Below, in pieces: positions 48,260 to 61,600 of a stretch of DNA of 64,000 bases. Within the stretch, counting starts at the first letter, position 1, and each line of letters starts with the position of its first letter. The DNA is taken from positions 11,281,001-11,345,000 of the forward strand of contig NC_082616.1 of the NCBI RefSeq assembly GCF_030936135.1, written 5' to 3'. Under the pieces are notes generated by a model that saw only the letters and a program-made list of their open reading frames with translations, did not search any database and had not been told where the DNA came from. The DNA comes from Gavia stellata. Lineage: Eukaryota; Chordata; Aves; Gaviiformes; Gaviidae. The translations under genes were made by a program, and so were the position numbers.

Positions 48260-51200
48260 TGAAACTTTTTTGATACTGACAGTACTCACATTTCTTTTTT
48301 CTTTTATGTATTAATCAAACTCAGAATTTATCATTTTCCCAGTGTTTGACAGGCTTTGACTTGGATAAAACAGTCTGGTCAAAATATAATAAAGTGGTTG
48401 TGAGTTTTAAAAACACTTCAAGAATGAACAAAATTTACAGGTACACAGCATCATGGTCCTATGCAATTTATTATTGCCAAGCTCTGACTAGCTGACTTAA
48501 TTCCTATCTCTGCGTGACGGGTGTGCTGCACACTCACCTCCTTCAAATGCAAACTTCACAAAGGTCAGCCACAGATTTATACCTTGATTTAATGGAGAAA
48601 TTAGGCTCTTACAAGATAGGTGCTGAATGGGAAATTAAAGATACCGTAATGAGAGGAAATGTTGTGAAGTTGGTTACGTAGCCTAGTGCCCAGGACACAC
48701 ACCTGAAGGAGGAAATCATAAGCTCTGCTTCCTGCTTCACGGAATTATTCTGTCTTAAAATTAATTCATCTTCTGTCTTTAAATTAATTCATTATTCACT
48801 GGAAAAAGTACAGAGCCCATCCAAGATCCACTTCCCAGGTGAGTGCCCTTACCACATGTAAGATGGTTTTGCTCCACCCTCCCAAGAAATTTCATTAGAG
48901 CTTAAAGAAGTGATAATACCATTTTTATTGCATTCTTGTCTTTGTGAGATGGGGTTTTTTTATGTTGCTCTGGCAAATTTTATGGAGAGAAGAAGATGGC
49001 CGTAACTTAGGTAGCTTTTTGCATGCTTTAATCACAAAACTCTGATGTGATGTGAGGGTTAGGTTTTCTGAAGTTACCAAAAGCAAGATAAAATTTTGTG
49101 ACACAGCTTTCAGCAAATGCAGATCACAGGTAGAGGATTATCAGTATAAAAGAGTTTGTATTGATAAACAGATAAATGATTGATAAAGATATTGGTAAGG
49201 GTTTATATTGATAAGAGTCCATCAGTGGTATTCATTAAGAGCTTTTTAAGGAAAATTAAGATACTCAATTTAAAAATATTTTCTTCAGCCTCTTCCCATT
49301 ATTTCACTTTTTTTCTTCTAGCTTTCTTGTATCCCCATGGGCCAGTTATCCTCATACTTTAAATCACAGAATGGTAGGGAGCACTCTTTCACTGGTGGAA
49401 GATTAATGGTATTAGCATGGTGACCTAGTACTGTAAATGTGGTCTATTTCCATCCTTCTGTAATCCCACTGAAATCTGTCAGTCACAGTCAGGATGTTTG
49501 GCCTTATGCCTTTTCCTTCACTAAATTTTAGGGCTTTGTGAGCCTCCCTTCTGTGTTTGAAAGCTGTATATAGAGTCACCTGATTTGCATCATTGCTGAA
49601 GCCATTAGTCAGAAAGAGCTATGGAAGAGGCAGCAGTGGATGTACCTGACCAATTAACTAAGCTCTCCCAAGCACAATTACTTATGTCCTAGATGTATTA
49701 ACATTGTTTTGACAGATGGTTTTGAAACTTCCAGATACGTTGAGAAATCCTGATAGTTTTATTTCAAATGAATTGATGGAATCTGCTATCTAGTCACAGT
49801 GTTCCAGACTTCATTAATTGAAGTTTCTCACTGAATTTAGTAAACCATAAATTCTGGACTGTGTTTTGCTCCAGTGATACTCACTCTGACTATTCTGCTG
49901 GATAGCTGAAAGTGGAAGTAGGTGATCTCTGAAGATAACAGAGCAAAAAATGAAGTATTAGTTTCTGAGCTTTTGTGGTTGGGTTCTGTCAAGCTTAAAC
50001 TCCAGTTGTTCTCTATTTTATACTCAACAAAAATAAACATAGTCCAAAGACTGAATTAAAAAGTGCTATAAATACAGTGCGGGGGATAGAATTAGCAAGC
50101 ATGCAGCTGCTGAAGGCAGATTTGATAAGCTGGAGTAAATTAATTTTGAATGCAGCTCACATTGATATGAAATTTAAAAGGTCAAATCATTTTCCAGTAA
50201 CTCACCATTAACTCCTGATGTAACTGGAACCTCTGACTAACTACATTTCTCCTTCAGAAGTAAAAACTAAGTAATAAAAATTAGAGAGTGAAATGCCACA
50301 GTAGCTATACTCATTTAGGTCTGCAATCCCTGATGTTTTTTGTTTTATTTTAACAAGACTGGTCCTAATGTCTGTTAAGAAGTATCAACGCAGACGATCC
50401 CATGCTTTATGTTCAAAGGGATACTTTGGTCAAATGCAGGAAAAACTGCACAGCCCTCCCTCCTGCAATCAGCAGAGCAGCAAGTAGTCAGTCACAATCA
50501 TTTTGATCATAAACCATCGTGGGAGGGGAGAGGCAACCCATAGTGATTCATTAATGTTAGGAATGCTAAATCTTATAAGCAGAATGCTATTTTTCAAAAA
50601 ATAAAAGCATTTTTTTCAATAAAACAATATTAGAAAAGAAATCTCTGCTGGATATCTTGCAGAGATTATTATTTCCTGTACAGCGATAGCACCCAGGCTA
50701 CATTCTCATTTTACCAGATATTGTTCAAATACCAAGAGACAGACAGCAAAGATGAAAAGAAATCAAAGTACTAATACTGAAGTGGATCTGGAAAGGTCAT
50801 TGATAGATGCTTTTGTTCTGGTTACTTTTCTGAATTCTAAAATACACAAAGAAGAGAGCAAAGGGAGAGAGAGACACATTATAATAATCTGAAATTTCTA
50901 GAGCAGATCATTCAGATTCTAGAGATTAATTACCAGTTAATTTGTACTTCTGAGTGCTATTAGGACCAGAATTAAAGTGTAACAAATGTGGCTGCTTTGT
51001 GCATATAATCTGGGTGTGTGGATAAGCTAAGCAACTACTTGTTTGACAGTCTTGAGTGTTAGGTTATTTTATTCATACTTGAACAAAAATATATGGTGGC
51101 TGCAAAATCCCCAGCACCTAGTAAGGAGGTTACACCCAACTCAAGGCACCTAACTCAGCTGAACTGTTAATTTCCTGAGGCTGCAACCGTCGCTATCATG

Positions 51201-54200
51201 CATCACAGGGTCAGAACGCACGGCTGTTACCGACAGCACACAACTGGGCCAGAACCCTCTCCCTGCTCCCCTCCTCAGCTGCAGTTGCTCAGGCAACAAG
51301 CTCAGTCAGCAGCAGAAAGGCACAGAAGGAAACTAAGGAGTGGGAGGAGAGAGATTTCCCAGGGGCTATAGAAAGGGTGGAGGAAAGAGGAGGGAGAATA
51401 TTGGTACATGTCTCAGGGAAGATATTTGTCCTTGTTCAATAGACAATGGTGCCAGAGGCTGCTTCAAAGCACTTCAATTAAGCTTATTTTTCAATTTCCC
51501 ATTTGGAGTGGCTTCTTTTCCTCTCTTTGCTTTTGAAAGAGGTGAGCATATTGAATGAGATGCCTGGTGTTGGGTAGTGTTAACATCCTCCTGTATACTC
51601 AAACAGCATTCTTAAGGAGTCATGTAGGTGCATTTACCTGGTAAACTTGGTATGAGGCATCTGATCTAGTCAAATGCAAGCTGAGGTTTGTGTTGGGCCA
51701 ACAGCAAAGCTGTTCTGGCACATGCTTGCATCCTTCAATAGGGCCCCTAGGAGCCATTGTCAGCGCTCGGGGCATCTTCTCCCCTTGGCTCTAAGGAGAT
51801 CATGGTATGTATCTTAGGGCTCTTGCCATACGAAGGTTTTGCGTAACTGGCTTACCAAGTAGGGGAAGATGGTGTCTGTGATCATCCTCTTTCAGGAGCA
51901 GAGAAAATATTAAAAAAACCCAACCCCACAGACTTCCCATCAGTGTTTCTAGAAATGCATTTGCAGTATTGATATCATTATCAAAGCTCTTAAATGTGAA
52001 GACTTGTTACTGAAATTTCTTTAAACTTAACACTGATGAAAAATAAATGTTTCTTAGTTCTAAACATTACCTCTTCATTATAATTTGTTTTAATAGCTAT
52101 TAATTTTTATTGCATCAGTAACAGAACATGAATACTTTGTAGGCTTTACTGTATTCTATCTTTACAATTCTGATTTCCAATGAATTAATACTGATTGGCC
52201 AAACTAACATTTATTTTTATACCAACTTATGAAGGATCCAGGTTTTCCTTCTCATACATTTTATTGCTGTTCTCTGTTTTGTGCAAAAAAGCTTTACATT
52301 ATGTTTGACACAGTCCATATGAAAAAGAAGCATTTTAATCTTTAAAAATTGCTTTGCAGTCAGATTTTCTATCGACAGCTAGATTTTTCTTCTTAATTGC
52401 AATGAATGATATTGTTTGGATCAACCTGTTTGCTTTCGTAGTCATTTTTGGAAAGTTCTGATATGAATTCTTACAGCGATGCCTATAAAAAATCTTGATC
52501 ACAACTATATGATTAGTACTTCTCATGTTGGCCAATATTATTATCTCATTGCTTCCCGTGTAGAAAATTTACGTATGTTGTCTCTCATCTTAGACAGTAC
52601 ATTCTTTGGAGCACTGATTGTCTTTTGTTCTATATATAGTACCCTGCAAATGAAGTCTTGTTTACCACCGGGGCTCTTGTGCAGCATGGTAATAGAAATC
52701 ATAACCTCTTCCTGAATATTTTTCCATTAAAATAGGTAGACATGGCAGCAGCAGAACAACGATGTTAACAGACTTGTTAATGCTGTTTGGGCTGGGCTGT
52801 GTAGCACTCCCAAAGGCTGCAGCATGCTGATGGCAGTGGTTTTGCCACTGCTTCGGAACAAATATTCATTCAAGCTTTTACACTTGCCTCCTCATTTGAA
52901 GTTCATCTCTTGAAAAGAACAGTTGGCTAAATTCCTCCTTTATCAGTCCCAGTAGAGGGATACTTTGGAATGAGATGCAGAGTTTAGCACCTGTAAGAGG
53001 AATAGATTTCATTAGATCAAGGTAGAAAGTGGTAAGATAAGTGGAAAGGTGTCAGAAGGGGAAGAAAAGTTAGGTAAGAGTCATCTGGAAGGTGAAGTAA
53101 AGAACTCTAATGAGAGCGCTGTGGAAAGAACAGGAGATGAGAGCTGGTGAAAGGGGTAGTGATTCTGTGCTAGGAATCCAAGACACTTAATTGGTGTTTA
53201 ACGTCTTATGGCAAAGCATCCAGGATCTCACACTGACGGAAAGCTGCAACTTTGTACCATGAATGTGCAATATTATTCCATAAAAATGTGAGTTTCTCAT
53301 CAACAAGTACATAAATAGTTGCTTTTGTTTTGTCACCTTTTTCATCAGTGAACAAATGGATGGCTCAAGAAAAGGAAGAGTGAAGAGGGGGAGTATATTG
53401 CATGTAGGGAGGAAAAAGCTGCACAGAAAGGAAAATGCAGAAGGGAAAGCTGAAAGAGGAGACCCATATGGAAGTGAGGAAGGAGGAAAGGTAAGGGGAT
53501 AGTTTAATATTGTTTCCAAATTTTCACATGGGAGAAAAACAAAACAGGAGAGAACCCTAGGAGAGGAAAGATGATACAGAAGTTTAAGGAAGCATAGGCA
53601 ATCTTTGAGCTGGGAAAAACAAATAATGCAGATGTTTCTGGGTAAACAGCAGGGAATGCTCAAGAAAGAAACCACGAATTCATAAAAAAAGATTGAAGGA
53701 ATGTCAGGAGACAGGCACATCTTTATTTTTCAGTAGAAAAGAATGTCATCCAGTGGCCCTTCAGCTGATGGATCTATAGCTTTTGTGCCTTTCAAATCCT
53801 GTAGGGAAGTCTGTCTTTCTGTTTTCTTAATACTACTTCCTTTTCACTGAGCTTTTCAGTAGAAGGAGATATAGAAACCCAAAGAATGAATGGAATTGTT
53901 TACAGTCATATCAGTATTGAAATGAACTGAAAATTCAGAAAAGTTAAATTATTCTGATGATGAGGAGGTACTTCATAACAGTGTGAATATTATGGAAGTG
54001 TTGTTCGAGGGAGATTATAGTTTTGTCCTTTGGGATATTTGAAACTGGATTGGACAGAAGACCAGAAAGGTGACTAGTGATTTACTGAATGTTCTGTGTG
54101 TGAACAAGAGTGATGCAGAATCAGTGTGCTGTGTCACGCGCAGCTGAACCAGCATTGCTTTCCCTACATTTGCAGCAGGTCTGCAACTTTAATTAGACTC

Positions 54201-55655
54201 ACAGACAAGTAATGCTGCATGAATTTGAATCCCAACAGTTGTATTCCAGGCTGGGATTTGAAGTGCAATCAGGAACTGGCAGCTGCTCATGGAATATTTG
54301 AATAGGGAGGTTATATTCAGAATTTTCCTTCAGCACCAAGTATGGGCATAAATATTCTTATGCATAAGGATTTATACATCCCTCATTAGCTGCACATGTC
54401 TAAATCCTCTTTACATTGAGATACTTACAGTGGCAGTTTTAGTTATTCTTAGGGTCGATCCTTTGGCAAAAAAATGAGTGACAGTGTTTAATAGTTGTAC
54501 ACTTGCTTCTGCTAAGCCCAGCTATTAAAAATACTTCTAATTTCCCTTCAGTGAGTATACTCAATTTGTCTTCATAGCTGTGGTTGTAGGAACCTGTTTG
54601 TATTTTTCATTAGCTAATGTTTCCAAATTGGGTTTTGTGTCATTGGCAGTGAATTTCAGAGCTGTATTTCTTCCTCATTCCAGAGCCTACATGTGTCATA
54701 AGTTTTGTTTGAAGAGGGACAGCTAAATGGTCCTCTCATTCTAAAATGCTTCTGGAAATTCCCTTCTTGATTCATACACTTGTAAACTTAGATTCTGTTT
54801 GTCAGACATGAATAATGACTAATTCTCTTGAGCCTAATGGGAATATCTGACTCTTAGAGGTATTTATTCCATTGGGTTTTGAATGACAGAGACCTGTACA
54901 AACAACAGTTTGTTCTTTCTAGAACAGTGTGTGGTGCCGTTGTCTGCAAAGAGAGAATATGTCTAGACTAGGGATAGGTATGAACTGGAACCTCACGTCC
55001 ATGTGTTTCTGAGTTGCAGGGAAATGGGAATTTATGGTTTTGAGTCCAGATCTTGGCACAATACACACTTTTAGCTCTTATTAAGAAGGTGAATCACAGT
55101 CTTCACTGCTGGTCAGAATGACCTCAGACTTGGAGTCATATTCATAGTCAAAACCGACATCTTGTGGCTTAGGATCAACTGTTGTCTAGATGTGTGAGAC
55201 ATATAGTAGGTTAACAACAGCAGTATAAATAGAATATATTGTAGCTTTTTAGTAGCTTGGACAAAAAGTCAGATTCGGTTGCTGTGATGATTTGCTGTTG
55301 GTGGTAGGAAACTTCTGAGCATGGAGATTGGCATTGCTGAATTTTGCCCTCTAGGGCAAGGGGGTAAGAGACAGCGTGGTTGGCTGCAGATGTCAGGCGC
55401 AATGAAAGGCCAAGGTGCTACCTGGCGTTTCTGCACCCGTGGGAGGAGTTGTGTCCCATGCTGGGGGCCTTTCCTGGCCCACCTTTAGCTGCCATGAGTG
55501 GGCATGGAGGAAGACTAGAAAGATCTGTGTTCCAGACCTTTGCTGGAAGTTGTGACTGAACATACTTCCACCTCTGGAAGAGAAAATGCCTTCCAGAAGA
55601 AGACAGTCAGCTTTGACCTGGGCATTTAGTGTCATTAGTGGTGTCAATAATTAAT
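48260..55655. other. Intergenic DNA, no gene seen
   Basis: AT-rich and mostly repeat-poor. A GATA-word cluster lies at 49,161-49,215, and a purine-rich + strand stretch at about 53,340-53,720 leaves a 177-codon open frame on the - strand that I reject as a gene. A GC-richer patch at 51,170-51,400 has no coding support. Confidence 0.5.
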
Positions 55656-55661
55656 CAAATG

Positions 55662-55676
55662 CCGGCAGATGGCGCC
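55662..55676 (+). promoter_or_regulatory. Predicted CTCF binding site
   Basis: CCGGCAGATGGCGCC fits the CTCF core (CCASYAGRKGGCRSY) at all positions except the third. It is followed by CAGG. It lies in the gene-poor stretch after CLHC1 and points along the + strand. Confidence 0.55.
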
Positions 55677-55679
55677 CAG

Positions 55680-58600
55680 GAATATCGAGTGACGAGACCA
55701 GGGTCACTGGGACCCCATGTCATCTGCTTTGGTATATTACCTGAACAGTTTTTTACATGCCACTCTTAAGTAGCACCACATAGGATTTCTTCCTAAATTC
55801 TTAGAACAACAAGTAATGCATCAGACCGAGAACGACCCATTGCTGTGTGTAAGAACTGAAACTGTGTAGAGGTTGGTTGTGGCAAGAAGTGGCCTTGCAG
55901 TGCTAGTGACAGGGGAAGAGAAGCACTGCAGGATTCCAGAGGGTAATGCCCATGGCAGGAGGAAAAAATCCCTTGTTCCAGAAGTGGCTTCACTTCAAAA
56001 GTAGTGACTTGTCTGAAACAAATGCATATGGTAAACAAAACCCTTATAAAGCCTTGCAGAAGGCCAGTTAATTGCAAATAAATAATTGCTTGGCTGGGTG
56101 TAATGGTGATGGTATGTCAGGAATGAATTTTTTTGCTTAGTCATGCTTTGCAACATATGTTCAAGCATTTCTTTACTCTCATAAATATTGGAGAGAATAA
56201 GATGGGATGCTTAGATGTGGGAGCTTTCTTCTCTTGCTCTCAGCACTCAGGTGAAACACACAGAGGGATTAAAAATGGATTAGATAAGCATTCTTGAGGG
56301 AGTAGAGAACTCTGGGAACAGTGCTCTGGCCTATTAATTGTGAAGGATGCAAAAAACTGCCTGGCCCTTTTCTGGTTTGGAAAAGCACAGTATTTATATT
56401 GGCTTTTATCCAATTTACAGCTTTTTTTCCCTAGTATTTCTTAACTGTTTCAGGGTATCCAATGTGTCTTCACAATTCTATTCAGATGTCCTTTCCCTGA
56501 TGTATCCCATGTGCAGTAGAACTGGAAATAAAACTGTGACCCATAAATTAATACTAAAACTCTTGTCTAATTCCAACTTGTCAAGATACAAAATTTTACT
56601 TTTAGGCAATTTATTGGGCAGTGTTCTCTGCCTGATTATTTCAGAACTTTATTGTTGAATTCAATGGGAAAGAAGTGAGGCCATGACATGTATATAATGT
56701 GGGCACCCATTTTTATTTATTCTTGTATATTTTCTAGATGATGGGTATGGAGGATAGTCAGAGCATGTAATTATTATGTGTTAATTAGTGCCCTAAAGCT
56801 ATATTTAATGAAACCTTTAATAGCAACAGATTACAAATATTCCTGTGAAATAAATTTCTCTTGGTGAAGTAGGGCTGTTGTAGTGCAGCCTAACTAGAAG
56901 CCGATAGACTGGCAGGTTGCACCATCCAACACTTATTTTTCTATGGGGAAAGATAAGAACACTGGTAACCAAGGGCAAAATGTCAGTGTCACAGTTTTAG
57001 CAGCTGAATCTATTCTGTCTGTCTCCTGCCAAATAGCCTATTAAACCTTTTAGCATTATGCTGCCTGTGACACTAGGAGTTGGTCCCATTTATACTAATA
57101 GCTTTCCTGTGAGCAAGTAGCATGAATACCCTTCATTAGTCCTACAGATAAAATCCTGCATAGTATGTGGAACATAAGTTGCTTAAAACATGTTGTTCTC
57201 AATGTATTGTAGCATGTAATGTGTTAACTATCTATGTACGTTTAATATATAGCATGAATTGCCTATCACTGTTCTACTGAAGTTCCGCATTGGATTGGTA
57301 GTATAAAATTGGTGTATATAATTTCCATTTATTCCATGGTTCCTGTCAAACTAATTGACCCTTTACTAGCCCCTTTGTCCCTTTTCTTCCATGTGTACTC
57401 TTTTAAAAGTGTTCCTTATAATTCTCAGTATAGTTCAGGACAGCACAAAGAAAATGTGCCAAACTGAGCAGAAGAGCCATGCTACACTTTAATGCAATGC
57501 AATTTTATCCTTTCATAAGGCTTGCTTCCTTACTTAGCAGTTGTTCAGAAATGCAGGATGCTGTTTGCTTATGCACCATGATTTGTTTCATAGAAAATGC
57601 TTTTTTTTGGTTGTTTTTTTTTTTTCCCCACAGATACTAGTCAAGAAACTAAATCTAGTTTGGTTTCTCAAAGTACAAATATTATTAGAGGCTTAAGAGT
57701 TACGGTATTGCTTAGAAACAGATCTCGAAGACTTTTATCCTACTCAGTTGGGACTCTGAGTTCGTAAGATACTGCAGGAACCTGCCCAAAAAGCTTAAGC
57801 ATACAGTGAACTCTTACTCATGGTAAGATGGCACACTGTGCTGATTCAAAAAACCAATCAAACAAAAATAAGTCAGAGATAGACATGTAGTCTGTGAATG
57901 TTTAGTAGGAATTAAAAGAAAAACTGAAGCAGTAAAACAGATAGTATGCAAAGTGTTGCAAGTCACTGTGCATACTTGGAAGAAAAACCTTTTAAGACAT
58001 TCACTTTGAGTAGCAGATGCTTTTGGAGTAACTAGAAGAGGCATTCTGCTGCATAGTGTTTTATTGTATTATTCCATAAACAAGGACAACCTTCACCTTC
58101 AGTGAGACAGAGCTGTGTTCTAGATTAACAGAACAATGAAATAAAAAAAAATCAGAAATGAGTGAGCAGAGAGGGAAATTTTCCCCGATTTGCCTATGTA
58201 AATTTAGTTCAACCCTCTGTGTACATGGGTTATTATATAGCCTTTAATCGTGTAATCGCATACTGTGGGAAGCAGCTCAGCAAAACCACATCGTGATTGC
58301 TGCAGTGCTCTTGTCCACACTTGTGATGCCATGCTATGCAAGTGTTTACATTCCCACACATTTACTTCATGCATTTCTCTTCTCTTTAGCTTCCTCCCAA
58401 AATAGTTAAATAATTAAACAGCTTATTTCCTGCAAAGATCTGTTGGCCAATATGTTTACTTTCAAGTTTGCTGTTGGCCAGGGTTGTAATTGCTGCAAGT
58501 CTCCATGTTTTAATCATTATGAAAGAGTTGAAGCTATGTTTCTTTTTCACAGTCTAGTTTCTTATGCACAGGTGGTATTCTTATGCAGTGTTTGCAAAGA

Positions 58601-61600
58601 TATTGCTGTGCTTTGGTTGCACATCCATCTTTCGATATCTTCCTGGTTAAATGAAGCTTTCCTTTGTCAGGCTTTCAAGTCACCGGATGCTAAAGAGGCA
58701 GGCTGAGAGGTCTAACTAAGCTGAGAGAAGATTTTGTCCCCAAAGCTACAGTTTGGGGAAACAGAATAAATTCCTTGTCCCCATATGCTATTGTACAGAA
58801 CAACATGTGGTCTTCCGCCATTCTTACTAGGGAAGCAGTATTTGTGAATGTGAGCTGTTTCTGTCACTAAGATGGATGTATTCATTTTTGCAGGGCTTTT
58901 GCACACAGCTATCAGTCTGATATTACTTCCAGGCTTTTATTTGGTGCAGAATGAACTGATCTTGAGACTTCCAGGGGGAAAAAAAAACATCAGAAGAGAG
59001 AAATTAAGTGTTTCTTCAACTAGCATACTCTTTAAGGAAAGAAGATATGCAAAATCCTTTCGATTTATTTATATCTGACTGCAGTTACAGCTAACAACAT
59101 GCTTAGAGCATGCTACTGCTGGCTGCCTTTTCACTCAGCCCTTTGCTCTATCATGGATACTGCAATACAATCTCAAAATATATGTAGTATTGCCATACAG
59201 TCTGTGTATCACACATGTGTTGGTTTGGGTTTTCATTTTCAGAATAGTCCATTCTGAATTTTCTTGTCACACTGAAGGCTTCTTCATTTAGCTTTACTGA
59301 GAAGATCTCACAGCTCCTACTTAAAGGCTTGCAGAAAGTCTTCTGGCTGAGGCTCCAACATTTCCTGTTAGGTAATTGAGGTTATTGTAACATATTACTT
59401 GAGGGGCATACAAGAAGAACAGACTTCATCTGATATTCCAAAATAAATGCTGACACAGTTTTTCAGTTAAAAAAAGTTTGCCAGAATATTTTAGAAACTA
59501 ACAATTATATGCTAATATTTCTAGAATAACAGGAATAGAAATTAGAATTAATGAGTTCTACATCTGTCACATATTTAATAATACGAGGCATATTTCATGC
59601 TCACAGCACTCTGCTAACATTATACAACCCTTGTAATAGCTCTCTGCAGTAAATACCAATCTTGATTTGCTGCTAGAGAAAATGAAACTTAAGTTTCCCG
59701 GCATGACACCCTGAGGTGCTAAGTGTGTCTCCCCCTGAAGTCAGTGGCTATACATGTTACTTGGACTGTAAAAAGCTGTGCCCCAGTGGACTTGGTGATA
59801 TTACTTGCGACTGAAAATGTCCTTGTCTAAAGCATATTTACAATTTAGAACCTCTGACAGCCATAGCTCTTCGTTGCCCGGTTGGGTGCATCAGTTTGCA
59901 GTTGCTGAAGCCTCGAATACAGAGAAGCATCGATTTCCAAACATACCTGTTGAACTGCTTGTGTCTCCTGGGATAAAGACAGAGATAAACGCTGAATAAA
60001 TATATTTGCTTAGAGAACAAAGTTTAACCTGGAACTACACTGTCAAGTTTTCTGTAGATGCTAATTAAGTGATGTGATTTGTCTCTGTTGCCATTCTCCC
60101 CTGTGTAAAATTAGAATAATAATTGCACCTATCTTAGAAGAAACTAGAAGAATAAATCTTTCCCTAGCACTGAGACAGTGTTGGTCCTATAGAAATATGT
60201 CTTAATCTTTCTTATGATAGAATAAGAGTATCTAGCTAAGGTGCCAAACACTGCTGTCCTTGACATTGTACATACACTGACAGATGCATCCTTTTGGCAA
60301 ACTGTGTTTATTCAAAATAGACAGGTAGATACTGTGCTTTTTGCTTCCAGTCTTTCCATAATTCACAATATGGCCATAAACAAATTGCGTCTATGATCCG
60401 TTTAACCCGAAATTTCTAAAAGAGTTCACTTATAAATGGAAATTTCTTTGAAATTTTGCTGCTTTTTACTTATTTGGCTTATTCTCATTTTTAGTCATAA
60501 GCAATATAACCAACTATTAGTAGTTTTTAATGTAAAAGTTGAATATAAGGAACATAGGCATGATAGTTTCAATGGTTGCTGCTCTACCTGTGTGCGAAAT
60601 TGGTGTTGGCAGGTGTTGACTCACTTCCCAAAATAGAAGACCAACTCTCAGTTGGTTTGAGTACGGTCCTGGGAGATGTTCCTGCTTCTTTTTGAACTAC
60701 CACGTTTCTGGATAGGGGGATAGGGTAATTCTACATATGTGCATAGCAAATATCTTCAGGCATAGAGGTGGACCTAGAAGAGAAGTTTTAATTTGGATCT
60801 TAACTTTCCTCACATCTGGGGGCTGTTTGAAGGTCTATGTGAATCCCATTAGAAGCTTAATTTCTGAAGTTCAGTTCCAGTTCTGAATTTTCTCCGGGCT
60901 AGAAATAAGGAGAATTTTTTTCAGTCTGGAGATCTGATATATATTCTGTCTTTGACATCATTGTTGGCAGACTTCTTGACATAATAAAAAACCTTTCCTT
61001 TTGCCTGTTTAGGGAACTTCCATTTACTCTGTGTGATAAAAACTTTTGTCATGAATATAGAAAGACTATGCCTCATATTTTTGTTCCTGAATTTTATATA
61101 ATGAATTATTCCTTATCCAGGGAGATGGAGGACTGGAGTACATGGAAATTTTTTGGTTTCCAGAAATATCTCATGCTGCACTTGAGTTATTAGGCTTTCC
61201 TGTTGCAGTGCTGGGTAACTCACACATATGGCAAGCTCTTAAGGACCTGAGATAATACTCTTTGTTTTCCCTTCCTTTTCAGTGCATCAGTATGACTCTC
61301 ATTTTGTGCCTTTGCTTTAAAATTGGTTTCTTCTTGCAGACTAACATCCAGCCAAAAGGACATCTTGTTTGCAGATAGATCATCTTGGCTACTGTCTAGG
61401 AGCTCCTTAATCATATATTGGTGACAAAAATTATCCATCAGTACTCATTATTAGTTCCTCCACAAGGGCTTTTAAAGAATAACTAAGTTTCTTTTTAAGG
61501 ATATAGAAATAAGAGTTGTTGATAAGAACTGTTGATGGCTCACCACAGTTACTGTCCCTGAACTAAAGAAACCAGTGTACTTCTGTTGCTGTTCCTTTGC

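Noticed and set aside
49366-49395. AATCACAGAATGG-like sequence resembling a CR1 end
   Set aside because: Only about 15 bp match and the expected GGAAGGGACC continuation is absent, so it is too short to call.
50350-50490. Open segment with coding-like text after a pyrimidine-poor acceptor
   Set aside because: Only about 38 codons, no convincing splice borders and no conserved motif; chance is more likely.
53187-53720. 177-codon open frame on the - strand
   Set aside because: It is the complement of a purine-rich + strand stretch, giving a Ser/Leu/Phe/Cys-rich translation with no domain or gene context.
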